A DNA stretch of 9,891 nucleotides from Firmicutes bacterium ZCTH02-B6 (lineage in GTDB: Bacteria; Bacillota; Limnochordia; Limnochordales; ZCTH02-B6), in NCBI GenBank assembly GCA_002159155.1, contig LZRQ01000131.1, positions 1 to 9,891 on the forward strand, written 5' to 3'. The position numbers were made by a program, and so were the translations under genes. The notes below the pieces were generated by a model, which saw only the letters and a list, made by a program, of their open reading frames with translations, was not told the DNA's origin and made no database searches. This document shows positions 1 to 5,814 of the stretch, in pieces (within the stretch, counting starts at the first letter, position 1; each line of letters opens with the position of its first letter).

Positions 1-1
1 G

Positions 2-751
2 ATCCGGGTGGGCGAGGACCCCGCGTCCAAGGTGTACGTGACCAACAAGCGCAAGGCGGCCGCGCAAGTCGGCGTGCGCTCGTGGGAATATGCCCTGCCC
101 GAGGAAACGCTCCGGGAGGAGCTGTTGGACCTCATCGATCGCCTCAACCGGGACCGTGAGGTGCACGGCATCCTGGTGCAGTTGCCTCTGCCTTCACACT
201 TAAACGAAACCGAGGTCATCGCTGCTGTCGCGCCGGAGAAAGACGTGGACGTCTTTCACCCGTTGAACGTTGGCCGCTTGTGGTCAGGCGCACCTGGGCT
301 TGTGCCCTGCACGCCCGCCGGGGTAATGGAGCTCATCCGGCGCACTGGCGTCGAACCCAAGGGGCGCCGAGCGGTGGTGATCGGGCGGAGCAACATCGTA
401 GGCAAGCCGGTGGCGGCGCTTTTGCTGGCGTCTCACGCCACCGTCACCATCTGTCATTCCCGCACCGCCGACTTGCGGTCCGTGTGCCGGGAAGGGGACA
501 TCCTGGTAGCCGCTGTCGGGCGAGCCCACTTGGTGGAGCGCGATTGGATCAAGCCCGGCGCGGTCGTCATCGACGTCGGAATCAACCGGCTCCCGGATGG
601 GCGCCTGACAGGCGACGTCGACTTCGCCGCCGCCCGGGAGGTGGCCGGATGGATTACCCCTGTGCCCGGCGGTGTGGGTCCGATGACCATCGCGATGCTC
701 TTGGCCAACACGGTGAAGGCAGCCCGCCTCCAGGCCGGCTTGCCGGCGTGA
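2..751 (+). CDS. folD: FolD, methylenetetrahydrofolate dehydrogenase/cyclohydrolase, 5' end missing
   Basis: Bifunctional cytosolic enzyme that oxidises 5,10-methylene-THF with NAD(P) and hydrolyses the methenyl form to 10-formyl-THF, supplying one-carbon units. The frame is open from base 2; a GTG at 8 lies inside conserved sequence and is not the start. Counting from the first full codon, the YxxxK catalytic pair is Y12/K16, the GILVQLPLP motif carries Q60 and the KDVD motif carries D83. Each sits 38 residues below E. coli Y50, K54, Q98 and D121, so about 38 N-terminal residues are missing. The NAD(P)-binding GRSNIVGKP motif and the C-terminal signature PGGVGPMTI are present. The usual DVDGF reads DVDVF, a small deviation next to the active-site Asp. 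It ends at TGA 749-751. The spacer to 930 holds an 8-base inverted repeat (759-766/783-790) with no T-run, so no clear terminator. Confidence 0.97.
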   Translation: MRVGEDPASKVYVTNKRKAAAQVGVRSWEYALPEETLREELLDLIDRLNRDREVHGILVQLPLPSHLNETEVIAAVAPEKDVDVFHPLNVGRLWSGAPGLVPCTPAGVMELIRRTGVEPKGRRAVVIGRSNIVGKPVAALLLASHATVTICHSRTADLRSVCREGDILVAAVGRAHLVERDWIKPGAVVIDVGINRLPDGRLTGDVDFAAAREVAGWITPVPGGVGPMTIAMLLANTVKAARLQAGLPA

Positions 752-930
752 GCCATCAGGGTGCCGCTCGGTCCGCCGCCGCCGGCACCCGACTTCCCGT
801 TCGCGATCCCCAGTCAGGATTGCCCAGCCCCCCGCATAGCCATGTAGGGCGCGGCCCGCGGTCGGCGGCTTGCACCCAGCTCAGCCGTACCGGGGCTCCG
901 TATGCTCCCCCCTGGGGGTGACGCGTCCCC

Positions 931-1122
931 ATGGTCAACCTCCTGCTCTCCATCGGTTTCGCTGTCCTGCTGGGTTCCAATATTTGGCTGCTGCGCGAAC
1001 TGGATCGCCTCCGGCGTGAAATGGAAGCGTACCAGCGGGAGGTGACGGCGCTGGACAACCGGGTCGTACAGCTGATGTACGCCGTCGAGGAAGCCGCGCG
1101 CCCCGAACCGCAGGAGAGTTGA
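931..1122 (+). CDS. Small membrane-anchored coiled-coil protein, function unknown
   Basis: A 63-residue protein starting at ATG 931. Upstream, GGGGTG at 915-920 is a usable but modest ribosome binding site 10 bases away. Residues 3-20 are hydrophobic (LLLSIGFAVLLGSNIWLL) and can form one membrane helix. Residues about 22-52 are charged and heptad-like (LDRLRREMEAYQREV, then ALDNRVVQL), consistent with a short coiled coil, and the tail is acidic. This is the layout of small bitopic proteins with a cytosolic coiled coil, but I recognise no family and assign no function. It sits 179 bases after folD and 144 bases before spoVAC on the same strand. The hydrophobic-then-heptad pattern makes a chance ORF less likely, although open frames are common in DNA this GC-rich. 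Confidence 0.6.
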   Translation: MVNLLLSIGFAVLLGSNIWLLRELDRLRREMEAYQREVTALDNRVVQLMYAVEEAARPEPQES

Positions 1123-1163
1123 CGCCGGAACTGCAGGGGCGTGCCTCGCCCGGCGGATCCCGC

Positions 1164-1191
1164 CTAAACGGCGTAGGGCGGAGAGATAATA
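1164..1191 (+). promoter_or_regulatory. Candidate forespore-type promoter for spoVAC
   Basis: The spacer before spoVAC is GC-rich except for GATAATA at 1185-1191, which matches 5 of 7 positions of the sigma-G -10 consensus CATACTA. The only A-rich element upstream is CTAAAC at 1164-1169, a poor -35 with a short 15-base gap. In Bacillus subtilis spoVA is transcribed by sigma-G in the forespore, which is why this element is worth naming. The match is weak and the call rests largely on context. Confidence 0.3.
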
Positions 1192-1266
1192 TGCCGGAGT
1201 CCATCGGCTGTCGGGTCACTGGGCGGCGGACAAGCCGTCCGACCCGTCGGAGTGGAGGGGATCCGG

Positions 1267-1728
1267 GTGGACCGCGACCAGACGGCGATCCAGGGTGCCA
1301 AAGACTACCAGCGACTCGTGCAACAGTTGACGCCCAAGCCTAACGCCGCCCTGCTGGCTGCACGCGCCTTTGTTGTGGGCGGCACCATTTGCTTAGTGGG
1401 GCAGTTTGTCTTTGACTGGTTCCGCTTCCGCCAGCCGACCGAGGGCGAGGCCATCGCCGCTACGCTGGCCTGCATGATCCTGTTCGGCGTGGTGTTGACC
1501 GCACTTGGTGTCTATGACGATTTAGGCCAGCTGGGCGGGATGGGCGCGGCGGTGCCTATCACCGGCTTTGCCAACGCCATGACGTCGGCTGCCATGGATT
1601 TCCGCCGCGAAGGCTTTGTGTTGGGTATGGCCGCCAAGATGTTTATCATTGCGGGGCCTGTTATCGTGTTTGGTATCCTTGCCGGCACTTTGACGGGGCT
1701 TGTGGCCTGGCTGGCCGGCGGCCGCTAG
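1267..1728 (+). CDS. spoVAC: SpoVAC, stage V sporulation membrane protein (dipicolinate channel)
   Basis: Inner-membrane protein of the SpoVA complex, which moves Ca2+-dipicolinic acid into the developing spore and releases it at germination. B. subtilis SpoVAC has been described as a mechanosensitive channel. The protein has 153 residues, the family's usual length. A soluble N-terminus of about 28 residues precedes hydrophobic stretches at about 30-50, 63-82, 92-108 and 119-150. The family core at 83-105 contains YDDLGQLGG and VPITGFANAM. I chose GTG 1267 because AGGGG at 1256-1260 lies 6 bases upstream; an in-frame GTG at 1252 overlaps that site and is less likely. It is first of a three-gene spoVA operon, with spoVAD 30 bases downstream. 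Its core resembles that of SpoVAEb in the same operon. Confidence 0.96.
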   Translation: MDRDQTAIQGAKDYQRLVQQLTPKPNAALLAARAFVVGGTICLVGQFVFDWFRFRQPTEGEAIAATLACMILFGVVLTALGVYDDLGQLGGMGAAVPITGFANAMTSAAMDFRREGFVLGMAAKMFIIAGPVIVFGILAGTLTGLVAWLAGGR

Positions 1729-1758
1729 CCGGGCGAGCCGGCACGGGAGGTGCGCGGC

Positions 1759-2775
1759 GTGGCTGTCCAGCGGCTTGGGCAGTACACGGTGCAACTGAGC
1801 CGGCCGCCGCGGATTACGGCGGCCTTTACCCTGATGGGCCCCCGGGAAGGGGCCGGGCCGCTCGGCTCGTACTTTGACGGCATCGTCGACGACTACATGT
1901 GGGGAGAAACGTCGGCCGAAAAGGCGGAGCGCAAGTACCTGGAGCAGGCGGCGCGCCGGGCCCTGCAGGCCGCGGGTCTCACCGAGCACGACGTGGATTG
2001 CTTTATCGCCGGCGACCTGCTGAACCAAATCGTCTCCTCCACGTTCAGCGCCCGGTCGCTGGGCATCCCGTACCTGGGAGTGTTCGCCGCTTGCGCCACC
2101 AGCGCGCTGGCCCTCGGCCTGGCGGCGATGTTGGTCGACGGGGGCTTCGCCAGGCGGGTGCTGGTGGCCACCGCCAGCCATTACCAAGCGGTTGAGCGCC
2201 AGTACCGCTACCCCATCGAGCTCAACATCCAGCGCGGCGCGACGAACCAGTACACGGCCACCGGCGGCGCGGCCGCAGTGGTGGCGCCTCCCGAAGAGGG
2301 CGCCGGTCCCCGCATCACCCGCATCACCTTCGGTCGCGTGGTGGACTGGGGAGTCACCAATGCCAACGACATGGGTTCGGCCATGGCGCCCGCCGCTTGC
2401 GACACGCTGATGCGTCATTTCCAGGACACCAACACGACGCCGGGCGACTACGACCTTATCCTGACCGGTGACCTGGCCAAGGTGGGGTCTAAGGTTTTTC
2501 GCGCACTGGTGGACCGCGCAGGCGTCACGCTGGGCGGCAAGCACATGGACGGTGGAGCGTCCATGTACACTCCCGAACAGTGGTCGGGTGCCGGGGCCAG
2601 CGGCAGCGTTTGCTCGATGGCCGTCATCCTGGGCTATGTCTACAAAGAAATGGCCCGGGGCCGGTTCCGGCGCGTTCTCGTCCTGCCCACCGGCTGCCTG
2701 CACAGCCCGACCACGTGGCAGCAGGGCGACTCATGCCCGGGCATCAGCCATGCTCTGGTGCTGGAAAACGATTGA
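1759..2775 (+). CDS. spoVAD: SpoVAD, dipicolinate-binding thiolase-fold sporulation protein
   Basis: Soluble, membrane-associated SpoVA subunit. In B. subtilis it binds dipicolinic acid and is needed for its uptake into the forespore. The product has 338 residues, the same length as the Bacillus protein, with a 3-oxoacyl-ACP synthase/thiolase-like fold. Visible landmarks are the N-terminal GPLGSYFD region, GDLLNQI, the Cys-containing loop FAACATSALALGL with Cys112 (near Cys110 of B. subtilis), TASHYQAVERQYRYP, WGVTNANDMGSAMAP, and DLILTGDLAKVG. No membrane segment is evident. I place the start at GTG 1759 because GGGAGG at 1745-1750 is 8 bases upstream; GTG 1750 is in frame but overlaps that site. 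It ends at TGA 2773-2775. A 74-base spacer with its own ribosome binding site leads to spoVAEb. Confidence 0.97.
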   Translation: MAVQRLGQYTVQLSRPPRITAAFTLMGPREGAGPLGSYFDGIVDDYMWGETSAEKAERKYLEQAARRALQAAGLTEHDVDCFIAGDLLNQIVSSTFSARSLGIPYLGVFAACATSALALGLAAMLVDGGFARRVLVATASHYQAVERQYRYPIELNIQRGATNQYTATGGAAAVVAPPEEGAGPRITRITFGRVVDWGVTNANDMGSAMAPAACDTLMRHFQDTNTTPGDYDLILTGDLAKVGSKVFRALVDRAGVTLGGKHMDGGASMYTPEQWSGAGASGSVCSMAVILGYVYKEMARGRFRRVLVLPTGCLHSPTTWQQGDSCPGISHALVLEND

Positions 2776-2849
2776 CGGGCGCGCAGGCGCATGTCGCCAG
2801 ACACCGGCCCTGGCCACGGCTACCCCTCTCAAGCAAGGAGGCGGTCGAT

Positions 2850-3203
2850 GTGATCTACTTCTGGGCCTTCGTGATCGGCGGGCTCATCTGTGCCCTCGTC
2901 GAGCTCATCTACATTCACTTCCCGCGCCTCACCCCCGGCCATCTCCTGGTGGGCCTCACGGTCACCGGCGCTGTGCTTAACGGCTTTGGCTGGTACGACG
3001 CCCTCATCAAGTTCGCGGGCGCCGGGGCGCTCATCCCGGTCAGCGGTTTTGGAGCGTCCATCACCCGGGGCGTCCTCCAAGAGACGCAAAAGCTGGGCTG
3101 GGAAGGCTTGTTCACCGGCACGTTGGAGTTTGTAGGGCTCGGTATCGCGGCTGGGGTGCTCTTTGCCACCTTAGCCGCTCTGGTCTCGGTGCCTAAAGGA
3201 TAA
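2850..3203 (+). CDS. spoVAEb: SpoVAEb, stage V sporulation membrane protein
   Basis: Small integral membrane protein of the SpoVA dipicolinate transport complex. The 117 residues match the usual SpoVAE/SpoVAEb length. Hydrophobic stretches lie at about 3-22, 30-48, 55-70 and 93-113. The family core contains NGFGWYD, KFAGAGALIPVSGFGASIT and an amphipathic segment QETQKLGWEGLFTG. GTG 2850 is preceded by AAGGAGG at 2835-2841, 8 bases away. An ATG at 2848 runs straight into TGA and cannot be used. No spoVAA, AB, AEa or AF is next to it, so this is the C-D-E set common in Clostridia rather than the longer Bacillus operon. The same reading frame stays open from just after its TAA to 3602, described separately; the normal length argues that the TAA is the true end. 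Confidence 0.95.
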   Translation: MIYFWAFVIGGLICALVELIYIHFPRLTPGHLLVGLTVTGAVLNGFGWYDALIKFAGAGALIPVSGFGASITRGVLQETQKLGWEGLFTGTLEFVGLGIAAGVLFATLAALVSVPKG

Positions 3204-3691
3204 CAAGCCGCTGCCCCGGCCGCCCGGGAAACGGTTCGGGGGGCTCAGCCCGCTCCGGTAGGCAAGCGTGGCAAAGGAAAGGGCCCACAGCCGCCTGCGC
3301 GCCGGCGCTCCCGCACATCGTTCGGAGCCGGCGGCGACCTGACGCCGGCCGCCGCCGACCCCGTGGACGCCCGGAAACACCTTTGCCCGACCGCTCGCGG
3401 TCGCCGGTCCGACCCGAACCAGCCGCAGGCTGACGCAGGTCCTGCCGGCCACCGGCGTACGGTCTTGGCTCAGCCCCGGCCCACACCCGCCAGAACCAGC
3501 GGCAACCGGGTTGGCTGCCGCCGATCCCGCGAGCGCCGGCCGAGACCTTCGCGCAAGCCCCTGCCGATCCCCGCCGCCGGCAAAAGCAGTGACAAGCGGT
3601 GAGGGAACCAGCAAGGACCTTGCGCTCGACCGGTGCAGACCCTTGCGGGCCTAACACCGGTCTTTGCTCGGCTGCTGTGGACCCTGCGGGC
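3204..3691. other. GC-rich intergenic region with no convincing gene
   Basis: About 490 bases between the convergent ends of the spoVA operon and the minus-strand gene at 3692-4453. Several frames on both strands are open here, as expected at this GC content. Their translations are Arg/Pro/Ala/Gly-rich with no recognisable motif and no good ribosome binding site. Short inverted repeats are visible: 3388-3403 (6-base stem, CTCG loop), 3500-3520 (8-base stem with one mismatch), and 3629-3635/3655-3661 (ACCGGTG with CACCGGT). The last is followed by CTTTG and might serve as a weak terminator for spoVA. None has a clear T-run. The right end carries the imperfect repeats listed separately. I see no tRNA, rRNA or known small RNA. 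Confidence 0.6.
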
Positions 3692-3715
3692 CTAGTATGT
3701 CCCCGATCGGCTGCT
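3616..3715. repeat. Imperfect tandem repeat of about 40 bases
   Basis: GACCCTTGCGGGCCTA at 3638-3653 recurs as GACCCTGCGGGCCTA at 3680-3694, one base shorter. In each copy TCGGCTGCT follows (3668-3676 and 3707-3715), so the two units are offset by about 39-42 bases. A third partial copy, GACCTTGCG, starts at 3616. The second copy overlaps the TAG stop codon (3692-3694) of the minus-strand gene and encodes its last residues. This looks like an old local duplication at the 3' end of that gene, or a structured termination region between convergent genes. Confidence 0.55.
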
Positions 3716-4453
3716 CACCGCACTGGCGAGGTACGCCACAAACGCCTGGGCCAGGTCGGGATGGGCCGCCCGCCGCGGGATAGCGGCCCGCAGGGACCGC
3801 ACCCAAAAGGTTTCCTCGGCCAACGGCAAGACGTATTGCGGGGGCTCACCCTCATAAGGCTCAAACAGCGGCAAAAGAGCGTCCATCCCGATGAGGCGCA
3901 GGCCCGTCTCCTGGTCGATGAGGATGACGTCGGGCGCAGGCCCTACCAACAAAGTGTGCATGAGGTCATAGGAATCCACGGGCCGCGCCTGCCAGCGCAC
4001 TTTCACCCCGTGGCTTTCCTCAAAGGCCGCCAGCAGCGCCTGCAGTTCGGCGTCGTGCCCGTAGGCGCCGGGAGCCCACAGCTCCAGCACCGGTACCTGA
4101 GGTGTCGCCGGCGGTACGGGTGCCCCACCGCTCCCGGAGAGCGCTACCCACACGGCGATACCGGCCACCAGGGGCAGGCACCACCAGAGCCACGTCCAGC
4201 GGTTTGCCGGCGCCGGCGGCACGGGGCGGATAAAGGTGTGGCGCTCAGCAGGGGACCAGGGAGGGCGCGGCGCACCTGCTTGATGCTGTGCGCGGCGGGC
4301 CGCGCGCCCCTTGCGCCCGCGCAGCGCCTCCGTCTTGGCTGAATAGTAGCGGCGGTGCTGGGCGCGCCACTCGTCCAAGTATCGGACGTTGTTGAGCTCC
4401 GGTTTGTTTTGCTGCGCGTGAGGCGGTTGGGGCTCCTGCCGTTCGTTTTCCAT
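3692..4453 (-). CDS. Membrane-anchored protein with a shortened solute-binding-protein-like outer domain
   Basis: 253 residues starting at ATG (complement of 4451-4453), with AGGAGG (complement of 4459-4464) 5 bases upstream; this decides the start although the frame is open further upstream. Residues 1-85 are hydrophilic, basic and rich in Pro/Gln/Arg, presumably cytosolic. Residues 86-106 (WTWLWWCLPLVAGIAVWVAL) form one membrane helix. The rest should face outward. It begins like lobe I of an ABC-transporter solute-binding protein: PVLELWAPGAY, then FEESHGVKVRW, then LLVGPAPDVILID, then LLPLFEPY. It closes with RAAIPRRAAHPDLAQAFVAYL, typical of the C-terminal part of such proteins. Only about 130 residues are present against more than 300 in a full protein, so the second lobe appears missing. 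No permease or ATPase gene adjoins. It is divergent from htrA. The gene call is firm; the fold is inference from motif likeness, and transport is not implied. Confidence 0.75.
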   Translation of the reverse strand: MENERQEPQPPHAQQNKPELNNVRYLDEWRAQHRRYYSAKTEALRGRKGRAARRAQHQAGAPRPPWSPAERHTFIRPVPPAPANRWTWLWWCLPLVAGIAVWVALSGSGGAPVPPATPQVPVLELWAPGAYGHDAELQALLAAFEESHGVKVRWQARPVDSYDLMHTLLVGPAPDVILIDQETGLRLIGMDALLPLFEPYEGEPPQYVLPLAEETFWVRSLRAAIPRRAAHPDLAQAFVAYLASAVSSRSGTY

Positions 4454-4603
4454 CGGGGCCTCCTGCGCCGGGGGTGGGTGAAGGTCGCGCTTATAGGGTT
4501 TCCGCGCTGGGCTGATAAAATGGGTGTCCGGCTGCAGAATAGTGGACGGGTAGGCAGGCGGGAGCGGCAAGAGCCGTCAGGGCACGGAAAGGAGTGGCGC
4601 GCG
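4454..4603. promoter_or_regulatory. Divergent intergenic region with probable promoters for both flanking genes
   Basis: 150 bases separate the minus-strand gene from htrA, and the stretch from about 4490 to 4545 is AT-richer than its surroundings. For htrA, CTGATA at 4512-4517 and CAGAAT at 4535-4540 with a 17-base spacer each match the sigma-A consensus at 4 of 6 positions. GATAAAAT at 4514-4521 is another -10-like stretch without a partner. For the minus-strand gene, the complement of 4490-4495 reads TATAAG, a fair -10. No element is strong enough to fix a start site. No CssR- or CtsR-type operator is evident. Confidence 0.35.
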
Positions 4604-5710
4604 GTGCGGCGCGATTGGCGCTGGGTGATCCTGGTCGCCGTGCTCGCGGCGGTATTGGGCGGGGCCGTCGGGGCGCGGCTGGCCGGAGCCGGCCCGGGCA
4701 CAAGGGGGGACGCGGGCGACGGGGCAGGGCGGCTACGGGCCCAAGGGGTCGAGCTCGTTCGTGAGGACGGAGCCGACGCCGTCGTGCAGGCCGTGGAACG
4801 GGTCGGTCCGGCGGTGGTGAAGGTGGCGGTCACCCGGCAAGCATTTGTCGATTCCCTGTTTTTCCAGGCGCCCGTCGTGGAGGAAGGGCTCGGTTCTGGC
4901 GTCATCATCGACGCAGGAGGGTATGTGCTCACCAACGAGCATGTGGTGCGGGAGGCCACAGATGTCCGCGTCATGCTCCGGGACGGGCGGGACTTCCGCG
5001 CCGAACTCGTAGGCGCTGATCCGTGGACGGATCTGGCTGTCCTGCGCATTCCAGGGCAAAATCTCCCCGCCGCCGAGCTCGGGCCGTCGGCACCGCTGCG
5101 GGTCGGGCAGACGGTGATCGCCATCGGCAACCCCTTTGGGCTCGATTTCACGGTTACCACTGGGGTCGTCAGTGCTCTGCAGCGGACGATCCCGATCGAC
5201 GAGAATCGCTTCCTTTTTCAGCTGCTGCAGACCGACGCGGCCATCAATCCGGGCAACAGCGGCGGCCCCCTGGTGGATCTCGCCGGCCGCGTCGTAGGGA
5301 TCAACACCGCCGTTTTGGGTTCGGTGGAGGGATTTGCCGCGCAAGGGCTTGGATTTGCCATTCCGGCGGACATGGCCCGGCAGGTAGCCCGAGACATCAT
5401 CGCGTACGGCCGCCCGCGCCGGTTGGGCGTGCTGGGCACCGCCCTCACTCGTGCACACCGGCGGGTGCTCGAGGAGGAGCTGGGGGTGGCCGCGCCGGAG
5501 GCGGGCGTGCTCGTTCTCCAGGTGATCCCCGACTCGCCTGCGGCCTCCGCTGGGATCCGCGCCCTGGATGTCATCGTCGAGGCGGGTGGCCAGGCCGTCG
5601 ACTCCATGGAGGGACTCATCGCGGTCACCAACGAAACCGAGCCGGGAGCGCGGCTAGAGCTGGTCGTCATACGGGAAGGACGGCGCTTTATAGCTGCCAC
5701 GCGGCTTTGA
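4604..5710 (+). CDS. htrA: HtrA/DegP-family membrane-anchored serine protease with PDZ domain
   Basis: ATP-independent protease/chaperone acting on misfolded proteins outside the membrane. 368 residues, usual for one-PDZ HtrA proteins of Gram-positives. Residues 7-26 form an N-terminal signal anchor, followed by a Gly/Arg-rich linker. The trypsin-like domain runs from about 55 to 265 with a complete triad: His113 (LTNEHVV), Asp143 (DPWTDLAVL) and Ser219 (INPGNSGGPL). The family motifs GSGVIID, IGNPFGLDFTVTTGVVS and GLGFAIP are present. A single PDZ domain lies at about 275-366, with its carboxylate-binding region near YGRPRRLGV and a core at PDSPAASAGIRALDVI. I chose GTG 4604 because AAAGGAG at 4588-4594 is 9 bases upstream and the protein then opens directly with the anchor; the frame extends upstream to 4355, overlapping the divergent gene. 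It ends at TGA 5708-5710, just before the rex promoter. Confidence 0.96.
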   Translation: MRRDWRWVILVAVLAAVLGGAVGARLAGAGPGTRGDAGDGAGRLRAQGVELVREDGADAVVQAVERVGPAVVKVAVTRQAFVDSLFFQAPVVEEGLGSGVIIDAGGYVLTNEHVVREATDVRVMLRDGRDFRAELVGADPWTDLAVLRIPGQNLPAAELGPSAPLRVGQTVIAIGNPFGLDFTVTTGVVSALQRTIPIDENRFLFQLLQTDAAINPGNSGGPLVDLAGRVVGINTAVLGSVEGFAAQGLGFAIPADMARQVARDIIAYGRPRRLGVLGTALTRAHRRVLEEELGVAAPEAGVLVLQVIPDSPAASAGIRALDVIVEAGGQAVDSMEGLIAVTNETEPGARLELVVIREGRRFIAATRL

Positions 5711-5716
5711 CGTCAT

Positions 5717-5746
5717 TTGACGGCCGGTTTTGGCGAGGGTTATAAT
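5717..5746 (+). promoter_or_regulatory. Strong sigma-A-type promoter of the rex operon
   Basis: TTGACG at 5717-5722 (5 of 6 to consensus) and a perfect TATAAT at 5741-5746 are separated by 18 bases. Transcription should start near 5753, about 62 bases before the rex ATG. It is by far the best promoter in the window and lies just 6 bases beyond the htrA stop. A second TTTGACG at 5706-5712 sits exactly 10 bases upstream of the one containing the -35. TTGTGA at 5755-5760, just past the start site, equals one half of the classical Rex operator (TTGTGA-N6-TCACAA), but the matching second half is absent. Confidence 0.85.
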
Positions 5747-5781
5747 GAAGCTGTTTGTGAAGGACTCTTTGGCTGGCCGTA

Positions 5782-5799
5782 ACGGTTCGGCACAACCGT
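5782..5799 (+). repeat. Inverted repeat in the rex leader
   Basis: ACGGTT (5782-5787) and AACCGT (5794-5799) are perfect complements around a 6-base spacer, inside the predicted rex 5' leader and 16 bases before the start codon. It could be a small RNA hairpin near the ribosome binding site (AGGTGG, 5804-5809) or a dyad operator. It is short enough to have arisen by chance. Confidence 0.4.
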
Positions 5800-5814
5800 C
5801 GACAGGTGGCACGT

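Noticed and set aside
759..790. Inverted repeat GGGTGCCG/CGGCACCC after folD as a terminator
   Set aside because: The stem is perfect, but the 16-base loop and the lack of a T-run make an intrinsic terminator unlikely.
820..848. Promoter for the small gene at 931
   Set aside because: TTGCCC and TGTAGG are 17 bases apart, but the -10 matches poorly and the region is GC-rich; not better than chance.
280..921. 213-codon plus-strand frame over the 3' part of folD
   Set aside because: Out of frame with the clear FolD sequence and Arg/Gly/His-rich; a shadow.
1522..2703. 393-codon open frame on the minus strand
   Set aside because: It lies antisense to spoVAC and spoVAD, whose protein motifs are unmistakable. 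The antisense translation is His/Arg/Gly-rich without motifs, an effect of GC-rich codon use.
3193..3657. Minus-strand open frames of about 150 codons in the spoVAEb downstream region
   Set aside because: Low-complexity Gly/Ala/Arg translation, no ribosome binding site and no motif; overlapping open frames on both strands show that openness here is compositional.
4144..5160. 338-codon minus-strand open frame across the start of htrA
   Set aside because: Ser/Thr/Pro/Arg-rich shadow of htrA and of the divergent gene in another frame, with no recognisable domain.
5692..5712. Short hairpin at the htrA stop codon as a terminator
   Set aside because: A 6-base stem with one G-U pair and a 3-base loop is followed by TTGACG rather than T residues; too weak to call.
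5755..5772. Full Rex operator next to the rex promoter
   Set aside because: Only the left half TTGTGA matches; the right half at the required spacing does not resemble TCACAA.
5745..5810. ATG overlapping the -10 box that opens a frame into rex
   Set aside because: The ATG lies upstream of the predicted transcription start, has no ribosome binding site and the frame overlaps rex out of phase.
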